DNA of 64,000 nucleotides from Todiramphus chloris collaris (lineage: Eukaryota; Chordata; Aves; Coraciiformes; Alcedinidae), in contig JANVCC010000130.1 in NCBI GenBank assembly GCA_025345505.1, positions 4,254,897 through 4,318,896 on the forward strand. Reading direction: 5' to 3'. The position numbers were made by a program, and so were the translations under genes. This document shows positions 1 through 14,769 of the stretch, piece by piece (the stretch's first letter is position 1; each line of letters begins with the position of its first letter). Below the pieces are notes generated by a model. The model worked only from the letters and a program-made list of their open reading frames with translations, was not told the DNA's origin and did no database searches.

Positions 1-117
1 GAGGAGAGGAGAGGAGAGGAGAGGAGAGGAGAGGAGAGGAGAGGAGAAAGGGAAAAAAAGGAAAGGGAGGGGAAAAAGAAAAGAGGAAAAGGGGAAAGGG
101 GGAAATGAAAGGAGATA
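1..117. repeat. (GAGGA)n microsatellite and purine-rich tract
   Basis: The window opens inside a five-base GAGGA repeat that runs to about base 48. It is followed by an imperfect G/A-only tract to about base 117. The array is cut by the window edge, so its full length is unknown. Confidence 0.9.
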
Positions 118-3100
118 GGTAGCAATTATGCACATGAGTATTACAGCTTAGAGAACTGCAGTTACAAATAATTATTTTTATTCTGTTTTAAAAGTCAGTC
201 CTTAAATGTTGGGTGATTCCAATACTTCATCACATACTTACTGCTGATGTGGAACTGGGTCTCAGGGTCTTCTTAAGAAAAGAAAACTTGTTTTTCTTAA
301 ATTATTGTTCCATGGTGCCTTGGTAATCACAGTGCCTTAGGCAGGAAGCTCACAGCAGATACCTGGGATAGTAACTGTGCTCCAGTGCAGTACAGCCCAC
401 TCACCCCAAGCAACCAGCCAGGACAACTCATAGGTCATAACACACCAGTAAAAAATGTCCAAAGATGACTCAACCACAGAGGTGCGAGGCTTGGGAGAGA
501 AAGCAGAAGTTAATTTTTTATTTTGGATGTAATTCTGACACAACCATTGGAGAAATTTTTGGGATGAACCCAAAGAGCTGTCATAATCAGGACCAAGGGT
601 GTACAGCTGACAGAACTGTCTCAGAATCTCTGCTAGCTGGAATAAATGGTCATGAAGAAAGATACATGCAACAGGAGACAAGGACTGAAATGTCTGTCTC
701 AGGCAGCTGTGAGGACCAAGTTCAGATCTTGTGGAAATAAAATGCCTCTGACCAGAAGAATTGTCATCAAACATTCTCATAGCCTATTCCAGACTAACTT
801 TCAGCCTTTCTTAAAAATAGCTTCTAAAACTAAAAAGGATTTAATTTTACCCCCTCCATCATCAGAGATCAATCAGACACAGCAGTATTTCTTCTCCAGA
901 GCTGATTGGTGCCTGGAATCTCTCTTAGACCCATTTCTTATCCTCCAATGAGCAGAGCTGAGTTTCTTTTGATCCTGATAGGCCTCCATGAGGCAAGGCA
1001 AGACTTGACAGCACTGATTTTCATTGTTTCAGTACTGTCACTGATTCTGTTGTCAGAAACTTTTGCTTGTCTGAAGTGAAAAGCACTAAAACATTGCCCG
1101 TGTTTCTGAATCCGCATTTAACCCATCCTGACCTACTGCTTGTCACCAGAGGATGCAAGCGCCAGATAGTTCTCCTCAGCAGGAGTTGTGTGCCTGTATC
1201 CTGTTCAAGGTGTCATCATAAATGTTCACAAAGGTTCAGACGGCTTACAGTACCTAGCTAAGCAGAGCACACTTTTGTTCTGGCATAGATTTATGGGAAA
1301 AGTCAATGGCTCCTTTAAAAGGATGGTCCAACTTCTCTTTTAGGAGATACATCAAGGTGCCCAGAGAGCTACGTATTATTCCTCACACTGAGTAAGGGTG
1401 GAAGAGTGAAGCAAGTTGGTTGATGAAGAAGGAGTGATAGTGAAGCAGCTGGTGCCAGCAGGCTCTCCCATAACTCTTTGAAAACTTGAAGAACTCCAGT
1501 ACCCAAGGCTCTGCAGGGATTTCAATATACCTTGAACAATGGCACTGCCAGAGATACTGTAAACTTGCGTGTCAGTCTAATGACAGCTGTGAAAGGTACT
1601 ACAAGGTCGTGAAAATGTTCACCCCACAAATCATGCAGGCTGCAAGCAAGAAAACAAAGGGAATTTTATGTGTGTTGATAGAAGATAAGCTGTAGGCTTA
1701 TGGCTGCGTTTCATCTGACCTCTTCAAAAGAGAGGTGGGGAAAGGGATTGATACACTAGCATGGCATCTCACTCCAAAAAAAAGAATTCTGTTTTCTCAA
1801 ATGAGCTACAAAATATTAACGTTACTGTCCCAGGGATGCTGAACAGCTAAAAGCAAAGTCACAACATCAAGAAGTCCTCTAACTTGGGAAAGAAAGGCGT
1901 ACTTAAGAGTGGCTTTGAAACACCAAGGGCAGCCTTAAAAATCCTCAAGGTTATCTTTTGAGTCTCTATTTGCATTCCCCATGTGTTCCTGTGAAATACA
2001 GAGCATGAAGAGTGGGAGAAAACCAAAGGAAGATCAGCTCTCAGTAGGGCAGCATCTTGTCAAGGGTGACTACATACCCTGTTTGCACACAGCAGCATAG
2101 CCTGAAGGGAAGAACTTGAACTGATAGCTAGGCATACAGTTAAGTTTTCAGGTAGTTGAAACAAGGCTGCTTTGGTTTCCTTTCATCCATGATCTCCTTA
2201 AGGAGTTCTCTGGGAGAGCACCAACCTCCTCACTTTAAAAGAGAAAACATTTTTGCTCTGAGTCTTATTCTCCCAGATCTTAGGCATTGCTTTTGGTGCT
2301 CTCAACTTTATGGAATAAACTAGGTCTGTCAAGTATCTTTTAACTACGCCTGTGTATTAATAAGTGTGATGTCAATGTGAACCAGATAGACAAGGATTTC
2401 ATAATCCTTGGAATATAGTGAAGGTGTTACCAAGGCAGAGAAGCATGCTTATGGAGCATCTGCTTTCCCCAAAATGTGTGCTGAGACCTTGGGAGTGAGA
2501 ATCCCATCATCCCTGCAATGACTCCTGTTGGTTAATGCTGGAACCAGTATAAAGGAAAGGAAAGAAATATTGCTGGTGCCTCTCACAAGCTGGAGAAAAA
2601 ATGGTTGGATATGGAGAATAGTCATGTTTGCCACATACAACCAATAGAGAAAAATAACTTTAAAGGCATCGGTGGAAATCCCGAAGTAGAGTATTGACAG
2701 GAAAAGAGTGGTATGGGAGAGGAAGAACTGAGATGCACATGAAGGTAGGACAGAATCAAGGACCCAGCAAGCTGTTCTTGGCCAGCTTACACAGAGAAAA
2801 GGAAGGAAGTTGAAAAGGAACGTAGAATAATACAACACGCTAAGGATTTACTATTGAAGTCAGTTAGCATATGAACATGGGAAGAAAAACAACTGGCAAT
2901 GTTCCACATGCTGGGATTCAGCCAAGTTATGTGAGTCCTGCCTTGCAATGCTTGTTCTCACAGCAGGTGGAAAGTGGGGGTCTGTGCGTGTTCCCCAGAC
3001 ATCACTGCAGCCTCCAGCTCCAGGCTTTGCCAGGGGTCCACAATGTCAGCGTACACTTGGGTGAGCACTGAGAGAAGTGACACGAGCCCATGTGGCAGGG

Positions 3101-3655
3101 CGACATCACGCCTCTGAGGCTGGATGGACACATCAAAACACCTGAGGAAACTCATCCCAGGAGTTGAGATAAGGACAGTTTAATAAAATAACACAAAGAG
3201 AGAAGAAAAACATTAGTACTAAAGATAGTACTAATGAAATGATAGGCAAAGCAACTAACAGAAGCCAGGAAAGCTCTACCTGTGCCCAAGATGCCAACTT
3301 TTCTTGCTCTGGCTGTCCTGAAGCAAGTTAAAAACAGGCAGCCCCACCCCTGCCCAGCCCTCTACTTACATAGGGTGCATGACTTCAGTATGGTATGGAA
3401 TACCCCATTGTCTGGTTCAGTAGTTTATCCCCGTTGTGGCCCCTGCCAGCTGCAGCCCCTTCCAACTGCTTGGGCCACAGCTGCTGGTGATAATTAACCC
3501 AAAGTGAACCAAGGACACCAGCCCACCACATGCAGACTCTGGAACATTTACCTTGAAACATTCACTAGACAAAATGAAAGCCACTGCAGAGGTGTTTATT
3601 AAAATATATGTCTCTGTTGATATGGAAAATTTGGCTGATACTGCTGCACACCTAG
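118..3655. other. Intergenic or downstream DNA, no gene recognised
   Basis: The longest open frames here are about 150 codons or shorter, overlap on both strands, and resemble no family. No repeat was recognised apart from short A-runs. Confidence 0.5.
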
Positions 3656-3994
3656 GAATCACAGAATCACAGAATGTTAGGGGTTGGAAGGGACCTCTAG
3701 AGATCTTCAAGTCCAACCCCCCTGCCAGAGTAGGAACACCTAAGGCAGGTTGCACAGGATCACGTCCAGGTGGGTTTCGAAAGTCTCCAGAGGTGGAGAC
3801 TGTGCAATCCTTCTGGGCAGCCTGTTGCAGTGCTCCATCACCCTCACAGGAAAGAAGTTTCTCCTTCTGTTTAGGTGGAGCATCCTGCGGTCCAGTTTGT
3901 GTCCATTGTGTCCATTGCCCCTTGTCCTATCACTGGGCACCACTATAAAGACCCTGGCCCTATCCTCAATATGCCTGTATATAGATATATATAT
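3656..3994 (-). mobile_element. CR1 LINE, truncated 3' fragment
   Basis: Read on the minus strand, this is the 3' end of a CR1 non-LTR retrotransposon. The plus strand begins with two AATCACAG octamers, then GGTTGGAAGGGACCTCTAGA, the complement of the CR1 3' tail. The minus frame includes RRRNFFPVRVMEHCNRLPRR, the C-terminus of CR1 ORF2. The 5' part is missing, as is usual for CR1. Confidence 0.92.
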
Positions 3995-6900
3995 GCATTA
4001 AAAATATGCATGTATAAACCACTATACAGAACTAAACCAAATTATCTCTGAGTGGTTTGTTACTGCTACTTTCCAAGTAGTCAGACTGAGACACACAATA
4101 ATCTTTTTTATGTTACACAGATGCTTCTGCTGCTGATTCCATCAGCAGACCTACATTAAGCATTTCTGACAGTGCTTTTGCCTCAGGACAAAACCTGAGG
4201 CTCCTCTAGGTGAGCCCTAGTATGTAACATGGGTGGTTTAGACATTACTGTCCAGTTCTGCTCTGTAGAGGAGAAAACACAGCAGTGGGCAAGACTGTCC
4301 TAAACCTTAATGAGCTCAGTGAACGTGTGCTGTAGACCTCAGTCTTGTAACATGTTGACATAGTCCAGAAAACCTCAAAAACATGAACTGAATGCAGCAA
4401 AAGCATAGATGAATTTACAGAGAACCTGGGGGAATGGCGTTAACAATTACAGCTTGACCTCCCTATGTTTCTCAGGGAAGAGTTAACTCAGACACCCAGA
4501 AATAATGTTTTTACAGTGTTCCAGTATTACTAGTTGAGAAAGGAGATGGATCAGCCCAGTCTGCTCCATGTGAAGGTTGCTTTGTCTTTCAGATACTGGT
4601 GAGGCAGGCAAGTTGGTCTACACGTCTTATAAAATATTGATAACTGTAGGGTTCCCTATGAGCTTCTTTTCAAATTCTGCTCCTGGACAGCTGAGCTTGC
4701 AGAGCCCAAAAGCGCCTGGCAGAGCCACAATCCTGGTGAGAGCCATGTCCCACTCTCAGGACCCACATACAGGCCATACTTAGAAGAATGTTACCACCTT
4801 TTGCCTCCTGGACCAAACTGTTTCTTAATAATCTGGTACATTATGAAGAAAGGAGTTGATTCCAAATCTGCTAAAACATACAAGACAGAAAACTTTGTCA
4901 ATTAATTTAAAAAAAAAAATGAAGAAAAGATGTTGAAATACAAATATTTTTCAAAGCCTCAGTTTTATGCCCGTGCCAAAGTTAATCAGTTCCCTCTATT
5001 TACTTCTGAATTCCCTCTGAATTTACTTCTGAATTCTGAATGCACTTGCAACAATGTGGTGTAATGAAGCAAGTTTCCAGCCTTTGGGTCTTCATGCATC
5101 CAATCTGTCTGGCTACCATGCATTTGCAGATGCTTAATTTTAAGCACCACAGAGCTCCATTCTGAGGTCTTATGTGCTCATTTCTTGCCAGATCAGGAGG
5201 GCTCAGAGAAAAGTTTTGGGAACAGGCTCTGTGCCACACCTTCAGACACACTGCAGCCATCCTGACAGCACTGTATGGGGGAAAATAACACCAGGACTTC
5301 CAGAGGTAAAATCCCAAATGCCTGTCATTTCTGGGAGATGGTTCTTGGCAGAGGCCCAGTCCTGCTGCTGTCTGAAGTACATTGAGAAACACCTGAATAG
5401 GAGAAGAAACAACAAAAACACTCACAGCAGCCATTTCCTAGGCTAGAAAACAATGGAATTTTTATTGAACAGAGATGGCTCATAAACACACTCAAAGGAG
5501 TTCCACCTGCTGTTCAGCAATATTCATTGCCATCTGATAACAACCTATGGGGGCAGCTGTATAAAATAGGAATAAAATACCAAATTGCTATATTCATTAA
5601 TAACTTTTGCTTTCCAAATACAGAACCGTATGTTATTTAAAGTCTGAAAATAGACCACAATTGTTAGCATTTAAACCAAACCTTTATGATAACAAATATA
5701 CAAAAAAGGCAGTCAATATATTAAACATTTAAATCAATAGCATACATTTCTCAGAGGTAAACATTGAGCAAACAAAGCCACCAATGATGTTCAGAAATCA
5801 GGTAAAAGTTTATAGGTCAAGCTCCAAACACTGTAGCTTTCCTAAAGCCATAGTGGTATTACACTTTTATCTAGCCCCTAAATGGAAAACTATGTAGCAT
5901 AAACATTTGAAAATACAACATTGGCTATCCGGCAGGAAATTGGAAGTTTCTTACGTCCTCATTGTATTTATATCAAAGCACCTGCAGGGGCAGAGGGCAG
6001 CAGGAGTTAAGCACTTTTGTTTTGCAAGGTTGGGGTTTTAATTCTGTTATGGATGAGGGCAACCGCATCCTCATACCAAACACAAATTCCAGCACTGACA
6101 GAAGAGAAGTATTGGCCTGACAAACAGCGTGAAGAATCAGCCTTGCAACTCGTGTTAAACAGAACGGGACTCTCATACCTGCCTGTTTACTGAAAGCCTG
6201 TGCTATTCCTACTGCACAGAAAAAGTCTCCTTCAGTAGTTGGTCTAATGCCTGAGTTTGAAAGCTTGGGATACATACATACGCTCAAAAATAATGTGACA
6301 AATTTACTACCAATATAAACATGTTTTAATGCCAACAACTAATAAAAGTTCATATTGCAGTATTGCTCACAACATAAATGTACAATTTGCACAAAACATG
6401 GCTCTTCAACATGAATATTTTGCAAGCTACAATATATATATATATAATATGTATAATTTCTTTTCTTAAAGAATTATATGCCAGAGTGCATGCAGAGAAT
6501 TTCAAAGCAGTAACACAACAGGAGCAATCACTTGTTTACAGGTTACTGAAACCATTCAACACAGAAACACTGGGATATTAGATAACAGACAGACAGGTAG
6601 ATGTATATACACACTGCTTTTTCTTGGACCTTCCCATGTTATACCAGAAGCGTGGGTTCCTTATAAGCTCAGACCCCTCTGAAAGACTATTTGTAGGGCT
6701 CTGAATGTTCTCCACACTCTTTGACCATAAATCACTTCTGTTGGAGATAACTGCAGAGGAGGCACTTGTCCTTTAGCCAGGAGTGGAGGCAAGAAATCTT
6801 TTTCATAGCCAACATCTGTTCCAATTCCTGCTTCTTCACTTCTAAGCAGTGGGTGGTGAGCATCTATCCATCCTGTGTTTTGGCTGGTCCCAAGCAGTCT

Positions 6901-9900
6901 CCAGCAGCCTTTACAGTTGGAAACCCAAGACTGGAGAACCTGGATCTCCTAAAGAGCAGTACACAGCACTGCCACCATTCTAGTCAGATATGTACAAGGA
7001 ATGACATGTATCCTCTGGTTTAAAATTTACATAGAGTATATACAAATAAAGCTATTCTATCAAGGTGCAAGTTTATTATTCTCTGGTGTGTTCCAGTGAA
7101 GATTTCTTAAAAACCTTTATACAGACCCACCAGGAGAGTTTACACAAAGCTGACATTGGTGTCATAGTTCATTACGTAGGCTTTGTTCTGCAAACTCCGT
7201 AATGGAAACTCCTGTCGCTTTCCCTTGGAGTTCTGCTTATGCACAGGACTGGATTTGGTAGACTACAGTCACATGTAATACAATTTCCTTGACTTCAATA
7301 CATTTTTAACTGGAGTGAATTGGCACCATGTGTTATTATTTTTCTCCGTCCAGGAAGTCATCAATCTCTATGAAATGAGGCAGGACATGTAACTGGACAT
7401 CACGGGGCTTGCATTTCATGTGCCCAGTCCATCTCTCCCTGCTTTTGAGGGGACTGTGGTATGTGAAGCTAGCACAGTTTGGCCCTACGGGTATGTCTGG
7501 AAGCCCTTGGCACTATTTTACACTAGCTGACGGTAGGCCATGCCCTCAAAGAAACTTAAAAAAAAAAAAAAAGACCAAATGTAATTTACTGAACAGTAAA
7601 CATCAGACTGATCCACTAAACAGATGGATATGGAATGCAACTTGTCTAAAATTAGAATGGCTGATGTTTTCTTAGGCAGATCTAAATTCATAAAAATCTT
7701 TCCCACCCCATGCAGACCTCATTCTGCAGCATGTAAATGTATAAAGTCACTGGAAACACAAAGGCTGTGATCAATGAGCAGAAGGAAAGCCTACCCACTC
7801 CCATTTCTCTTCAGCAAAACCCTAAAAAATTGTGCAACTAACTCATGTAACGCAAGTAGATGTTTATGATCCCTGCTGAAGTAGGGCTGCTGTGTAGAAT
7901 GACAGCAGGATTTGGCCTTCAGCCTTTATGGTGTACCAACCACAACTGTGCAGATGACTGGATGGGAAATTATATCTGCTAGTGCAGATATAAAAAGACC
8001 ATACAGCCTTGCAGTAACTCCCGTTGAAGATTCCCACTGACTTCATGAGAGAGAAAGAGAGAGAGGGAGAGAGAGAAAAGGCTTTAACAAGTGCATGTTC
8101 TACACCACTGGAGTTAAGTTTCTCAAAAATCTCTCTCTAATACCACGTTCCTCTGTTTTGTAACTTGATTATAATGAGGCATTCAGAGCAGAGTCTTTGC
8201 ACATGTCCTCTCAAGCTAAGGGACAAAGATCTGGTTAGTTTTTATCCTTTTCATAGTAGCAAAATAATAAAAAACCAACTTGCTGGTTTCACATGCCACC
8301 CTGCCTTTGTACAGTGTTTATAAAATGACATCTAGCAATGACAAAGGAATCATAATCTCATTGGAGACTTTAAAAGGATCAGCACTGGGGTCTGAGATAT
8401 TCTAAGGTGCACTCAGAGAAGATGCTTTCAAAGTTTTCCCAACATTTATGCTAAAGACCTGATTAGGTGGTAGGACACGTAAAGGTTTCTGATCTTGCTG
8501 GCTAAATTATACTCAAGGGAAAAATTATGTTCATTTTAAGAACAGTCATTAAAAAAGTCAAAAGAAATTAAACACAATCACACATTTTAAAATAACATTC
8601 AAGCTGTGGACACAGTGGCCAAAAGCTGCCAGTTCAAATTATGTCTGAGCTCCTCTACTTTTAATACATTTCTTCCTGCCTTGTTTCGGAGTACCTTTAG
8701 TTAGTGTCTTCAGTGGAGTGGTTTGCTCTAGAACATTAAAAGCATGAAACGGGCAATTTTCAAGAGCATCTAACAAGCTTGAGAGACTGACTTCTTTGAA
8801 TGAGTTACAGCTGTTTTATCTGTCTTTTTGAGGAAAAATATTTGTGTTTCTTAGCTATACTCTTTCTCTGTTGGAAAACATCTGCCATCCTATTGTCTGT
8901 ACTCTGATTATCTGCTATTTTATTTTTATCCATCACAAATGGATAAGCAAAGAGGAAAAAAGTTTCACCTATGTTGTTAACTGTAGATGACCTCAAAAAT
9001 TCCTGTGAAGCCACAGACCAGTATTTAAGCTACATCTGTGGGATGAAGGACAATGTATCTGTGTGTGTTGACAATTACTGTTGGTTGTGTGATGTTTCAT
9101 TTGCTTCTCAATAAAAAGTGAAATGTTCCCGTAAAGCCCCAACAATGGATGGCAGCAAACAAAACTAATCTGCTAGAGAAAAAACCAAATTCATAACAAT
9201 TGTAGAAAGTGCAAAATAATAATAACCATTCCCAGGTTTATATTACACAAACTGGAAGTCTGCCTAAAACCTGTAAAAAGTCAAGATTAACTTGAAGGTT
9301 CCACACTGTTCTAGAAACCATCTTATTTCTAGCACATCCTTTCCTCCTGTTTTCTTTTTTCTTTTGTAGCTTTAAGTTTAAAGACATCTCAGGGAGACAT
9401 GGGAGTGGATGTGAAGAGGGAGGAAGGAAGCAAAGAGTTGTCCCACAGACAGTGCTGGCTCTTCCGCCTTTTCAGGATGCTCTCATTGGGATTTCCCCCT
9501 TCAGTAGTTGTTTTCAATTATAAACACAAAGATACAAAGCCAGCTCTTCAGAAGTGGATGACAGATCAAGATAGTGCTTTCTAATTATGGATAGGCATTC
9601 GGCTTGGAAAGTGCAAGATGTGCAAAGACTTCAAAGGTGACATAGTATGAAAGAGAGATGGGAAACAGACCTAATCCACAGACTAGAAAAATCAATGAAA
9701 AGTCTTCCAGCAATTTTCATGGGGCAAATTTCATCATGCTTTCATGGTTGGGTTTATGAATGATACTATATAGTAGACTCGTAACTTGTATTTTTCCTAG
9801 AACATTCATATATCCTTCATTTAACATGTAAATTACTTCTTAAACCTTGTATCAAATATTTATAAATGCTAAACTAGGTACAAAGTGAAAGCCATTTGGG

Positions 9901-12900
9901 AAAGTGGAGTGGAGGGAGGTTTAGCTGCACTAATGGATATTGCATTAATGCTTAGCATCGAGGAAGGCTGACTGCCATTAACAAGAAATCTCATTACAAA
10001 CATGATTTCACGCCTCATAACATATCCTGTAGATCTGTTTACTGTCCATCTCTATCTCTTGAACATACAACCACACAAAGATAACTATGGACAGAAAATC
10101 CAAAGCACTGTATATGCTTAACCTTTTCTTCCCAATAAAAAAACCAAAAACCCAACCAACATAACACGGAAAACCACAAAAGCAGCAGAGAATGTGCAGG
10201 TTGGATGATACAGGACACATTATTTTACAATGCTACTTCTGTCCCGTGTGACTTAAGACACTTTGCAGACTTCAATTTAATCAAAAACATGGGCTGAGAT
10301 AACTAATACACAAATGGCATTATAACAACCTTTCAGATGAGCAGGACTGAAGGATGCTCTAGTAGCCCACCTGTTACTGAAGGTGTGTGTGAGAGAATGT
10401 TGTATTTCCTGTGGTTTTTTTTTTTCTGCTGCTCTTCATTATATTATGATTCAAAAAACACAGGATCTAGATCTCTCTGCTGTGTGGTAGTTGGCAGAGT
10501 GAAGAGAGAGTGAAGAAACAGAGCACTGACCTTATCTTGGGGCTGTGAACAGCAGAGATGCATTATTCAACCTTGCACATAATGCTGAAGAGATCAGCAG
10601 GAGGAATGTCCTGCATTGCAGAGAGTGGGATTTACTTATTTGTTGTATGCATAATGCTCAGGTACCTCTATTCCCCACTGGTACAGCACATGCAGCTGTA
10701 CAGCAGCTGCAACGCTCAAGAGAAATATGGTTAAGAAGCAACATACTGGTCAAAAGGTCCTGATGGGACTTAAATAGGTCAAGTTTTTTGAGTATCAGTT
10801 GGAATTTATCCAGGAACATGTGGTTAAAAAGCTCTCAGATACTTTCTAGTCCTTGTATTCTTCAATGAATAAACAAACTCACAGCCTGAGAAAAACGCAC
10901 ATTTTACCACGTCCCCAGATGGCACAATTGGGATCAATAACCACAAGGCAAAAATCAGCTCCCAAGGTACTGAACCGACTGTCCCAAATTTGTCTCTCAG
11001 TGGTCCAGCCAGGGTCAAGAAGGTGAAGCAGGATGTTTGATCACGTGGATGCCTGGATGCTAGGGTAGCAGCAACTCTGATGAGGCTCCAGGGGCTTTCT
11101 TGTGCTCTGCCCTACCTGCTGCCCCAGTGAGGTAAGGCCAGTACTGGGACAGAGCAAGCTTTCAACTATGCTCAGTACCAAATCTCAGCCTGTAGATGTG
11201 CTGTGAGCTCTTTGAAAGTTACACAGGACACAAAGAACCAGACTGGAAAGGCTCATTTAAAGCCTCTCACATGGTAAGCTATAGGATAGTCAATTTATCT
11301 GCTGCTGGGAACGGGAAAGGCTAAGGCTGGACTCTCTTGAACCTGTGGCTTGAACAAGCCCAGATGTTCTGAACCATGTTAATCTGTTCCTGCCAGAACA
11401 TATGAGGTGTTAAGGCTTTGACCTTAATTAATTAAAATGACCTCCTAACGCAATGGCTATTTCTAAAGTGGCTGGGGTTTTTGTGTGTGTGTGTCTGAGC
11501 ATCTCTATTTTTCCAGCGTGGCTTATTTTAAACCATGAATGATTTCTGACTGGGTATTTCAAAGAGGTTTTTTCTCTGTCTTTGTTTGCTTTAGAAAGGC
11601 AATAAGAAACAAGATTGCCTCTCACTGCGCTGGGCAAAGCCGGGTAATGGAAGTTTTAATGAAAACACAGCAGCAGAGATGATGGGAAGTGGAAAGACCA
11701 AAGTTAACCACACACAAAGGAGTTCAGGCAAATTCACTCTTGCAGCTGCAGCACTCGAGATATTTATAAGGACAAAGAAAAGCTACCAGTTGCTAGAGCT
11801 CCATGGCCATACTTGAGCAGTGGGACCGAGCAAACCCTCTGTGTGAGCACTGAAGAGACCAAAGCCAAATGGCCTGGCTGAGGATGCTGAGTGGAAGATG
11901 GGGTTGCTTCCACCTCTCCTCCTGCCCTGTCTCGTGCCCTCCCCTTTGATTTCACATAAACTCCAAGCTGCAGAACAAATGAAGCAGGAAATAGGGAACA
12001 CTATACTTCTGGAATCCAAGGCAAAAAACGGGGGTTAGACATTCAAACTTTTGTTCTTAACCCTCTTTCCTTACTGAGACGTCTTCACTAGTGTGCCATC
12101 CAATCTGGACAGAAACCTAATCTAAGCACACAGTGTCATCATCACCCCTGCAGGATGAAAGAACAAAACTGTAAGCCCAAAGAAGGATGAAAAATTCCTC
12201 TCCAAAGGAAAAGAAATGCCAAAATTGCTGTTCTGGTAGATCACATACAACCATGTGGACAGACTGGAGCCAACTAAACAACATAGCTTGCAAACCTCAA
12301 GAAGTTTGTAGAATTTAACCTATCTAGCCAATGCAATCTTTCTTGCAAGTCACTGCTACGTCCCCTGGGTGTTTTAGTGACCAGCAGTCCAAAAGCAAAG
12401 CACAAAAAGCATCACCTACTGACACTACTGACTACAACTACCACACTTTGAGTTCTCTGCATGTGCCTCAGATAAAAACACACTAGGCCATCTATAGTTG
12501 TTCCATGCAAGAAGCCTTGAACCAAGCTGAAACAATTACAGTTTAATGGCAACAAAAAGAAACCGAATACCTGTCTCCATTCCACATTGCGCTTGCTCCC
12601 CCAGTTCTTAGGCTCATCCAAGGCAGCTGACAAATGCCCATCAGCTTCTGCAGGTTTCCAGATTTTCCCTCTGCTTTGGACACAACATTCCTACTGTTTT
12701 CAGCAGCAGTCTCACTGAGCTCAAAGCTGAACGTTCAGCATTTGCCAATTTTTGCCCATAGAGGCCAGTTATAAGTGACAGGTCAGGTGGAATTGTGATA
12801 ATCTGGTCAGAGTGGGCAGCCTCAGTTTTCACCCACTGAAGAAAATGGGCCTTACCTCAAAAGAAAAAAGAGGTTAAACCCCAAAAACCTTAATTTTGGT

Positions 12901-14769
12901 ATAAATGTGTGGAAGATGTGACTGGAAGTGCTGCAAGTTGGAGATATAAATGTTGTGCTTATAGACAGACATCTAAAATCAGTGATGTTCTTGCCGATGG
13001 GGTTTCAGATATTACTTGAGTGATATTTCAAGCCTATCTTTCTGGAAGCTAGTTTATTAAATATCAGGACAAAGCCTAAGCAGATTTTTTAATGCTTATA
13101 TATTTCAACATCTCTGGGCTAGAGGATCAAAGCAACATCAGACCCTTCCATTTCTGTAAAGCACTTGCAGAGCCTCACATGAAAGACACTTTGTCAAACA
13201 AACTAAATTCAAGTCTTTGACTTTAGGTAACTCGCATTCATAAAGAGAATACAAATTAAAAAAAAAAAAAAAACAACACATTTAATTCAGAGGCAGCTTT
13301 AGTGAATGCAGGCTTCAGGATGTCATCTTTTAGCAGTATTTTAAAGACAGAGCCAGCTCCTGAGGGACAGTGAATACCTGCAACCAACTTTGACAAGTTA
13401 TGCAGGTTCTCAGCTTCTCCTAGGATTTAGCCTGTAGACAAGAATACTACGAATGGCTTTTTCCCTAGGGGGGAAGAAGAGATGCCCCTTCTTTTTTCTC
13501 GCCCTACCACCTCAGACCAGTTTATTTCAGTACAAACTGAGGATTTCCCTTTTTTCCTTTAATCTTCAAAGAGCAGCACATCATGCTACGCTCTGAAATA
13601 AAACTAGAATCTCCAAAGGTCCCCAGCACACCACACACGGCAGCGCATCCAGGACTTGTGCAACGTTTGGTATGAAGCCAGTGGATATTCGATACAAAAA
13701 GGCTATGTTAAAAGCAGCATGTGGAGGATTCAGCAAGCAGCTCTCATTAGTGCCAACAGGAGCCTGGCCACTAAGCCTTCACACCTCTTTAAAGATGCTT
13801 CCTCTGTCTTTAATAGAAATTTGCATGAATCTGCTCCGAAGCCGAGATCAAGCAGGCAAAAGATCTAGCTGGGAAAAAAAAGTCCCAGCCGTTAGAAAGC
13901 TGGCCCTTTTCCAGAACGGAGAGCATCTGGCCACCAGCTGTGTTTAGAGGACAGCAGGCTTAAGGAATAGATTAGGGGAATATCTGAGAAACAAGTAGAC
14001 AGTGCTGAAATTTGTTGTGAAAAGAATACCGGCCTTCCTCTGTGATGTCCAAAGCCTTTGCTCCTCTACATTCCTCATCCTTTTCTCTTCCCAGCTCTCC
14101 AGCCAATTATTGGAAAATTGCCCATTCCGGAGAAGTAAGATACCCTTCCTGGGCTTGGGAAGGGACCCAAGCAAAGCTCTGGAGTAAAAAAAGTGGGAAG
14201 TGTGGGAACTGGTAGCAGGTAAGGCAAAGTGGAAATGTGAGGAAAATATGGAAGCTAAGGGAGGACCTTGTAGAGAGGCAGAAGGAAAGATCTGTAAGAA
14301 AGGGCCAGGATGCCTGTAAATCCTCAAATATTACTGCAGTGGATTAGTATAAAAAAGGTGGATGGAAAGGAACCAGAACAGCCCTTCACTCATTATCGGT
14401 TGGGAAGTTATAATTTAAAACACAAACAAACAAATGCAACCAAAAAGAAAATCACAAGTTTTTCTAAGGATGTTGTATTCTTTTTCCATTTCACCTAGAT
14501 TATAAGAAACATTTTCACTCAAAATTTGTAAATTATTCAACTCATACAAAGACCAAAGTAGAAAGTTGGTTTTTTTTATTATTTTCTAAGATGATAACAC
14601 CATCTTTCTAAAAAATGCTAATAAAATGCTCTGCTGGAAAGAGACTTATCTGATAGGGATGGTAGTCATGGGCACCCACTGAAACTCACACTGCTTTTTA
14701 GATTAAATTGACAACAGAACCCTCCCTCCCCAGACCCAGATGAATGGAATGAAGAATCCATGCAGGAAG
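3995..14769. other. Downstream non-coding DNA
   Basis: No coding gene is recognised. It holds a candidate minus-strand poly(A) site at about 5.44 kb, AT-rich UTR-like sequence from about 5.45 to 8 kb, short TA, GA and GT simple repeats (about 6431-6448, 8047-8078 and 11474-11490), and A-runs such as 13257-13273. Small open frames of 60-145 codons are scattered on both strands and look random. Confidence 0.5.
5461..5466 (-). promoter_or_regulatory. Candidate minus-strand poly(A) signal with GU-rich element
   Basis: On the minus strand, TTCAATAAAAATTCCATTG gives a canonical AATAAA. About 35-55 bases further on comes GCTGTGAGTGTTTTTGTTG, a good GU-rich downstream element. Together they look like a real cleavage site near 5440. 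The transcript it would end is unknown: a very long ABTB3 3' UTR or a separate non-coding RNA. Confidence 0.4.

Noticed and set aside
3553..3948. Plus-strand 131-codon frame
   Set aside because: Most of it is the antisense of a CR1 3' fragment that reads as ORF2 C-terminus on the minus strand.
5973..6338. Minus-strand 121-codon frame in the UTR-like region
   Set aside because: It shows no family resemblance, starts in AT-rich non-coding sequence and has no splice partner that I can see.
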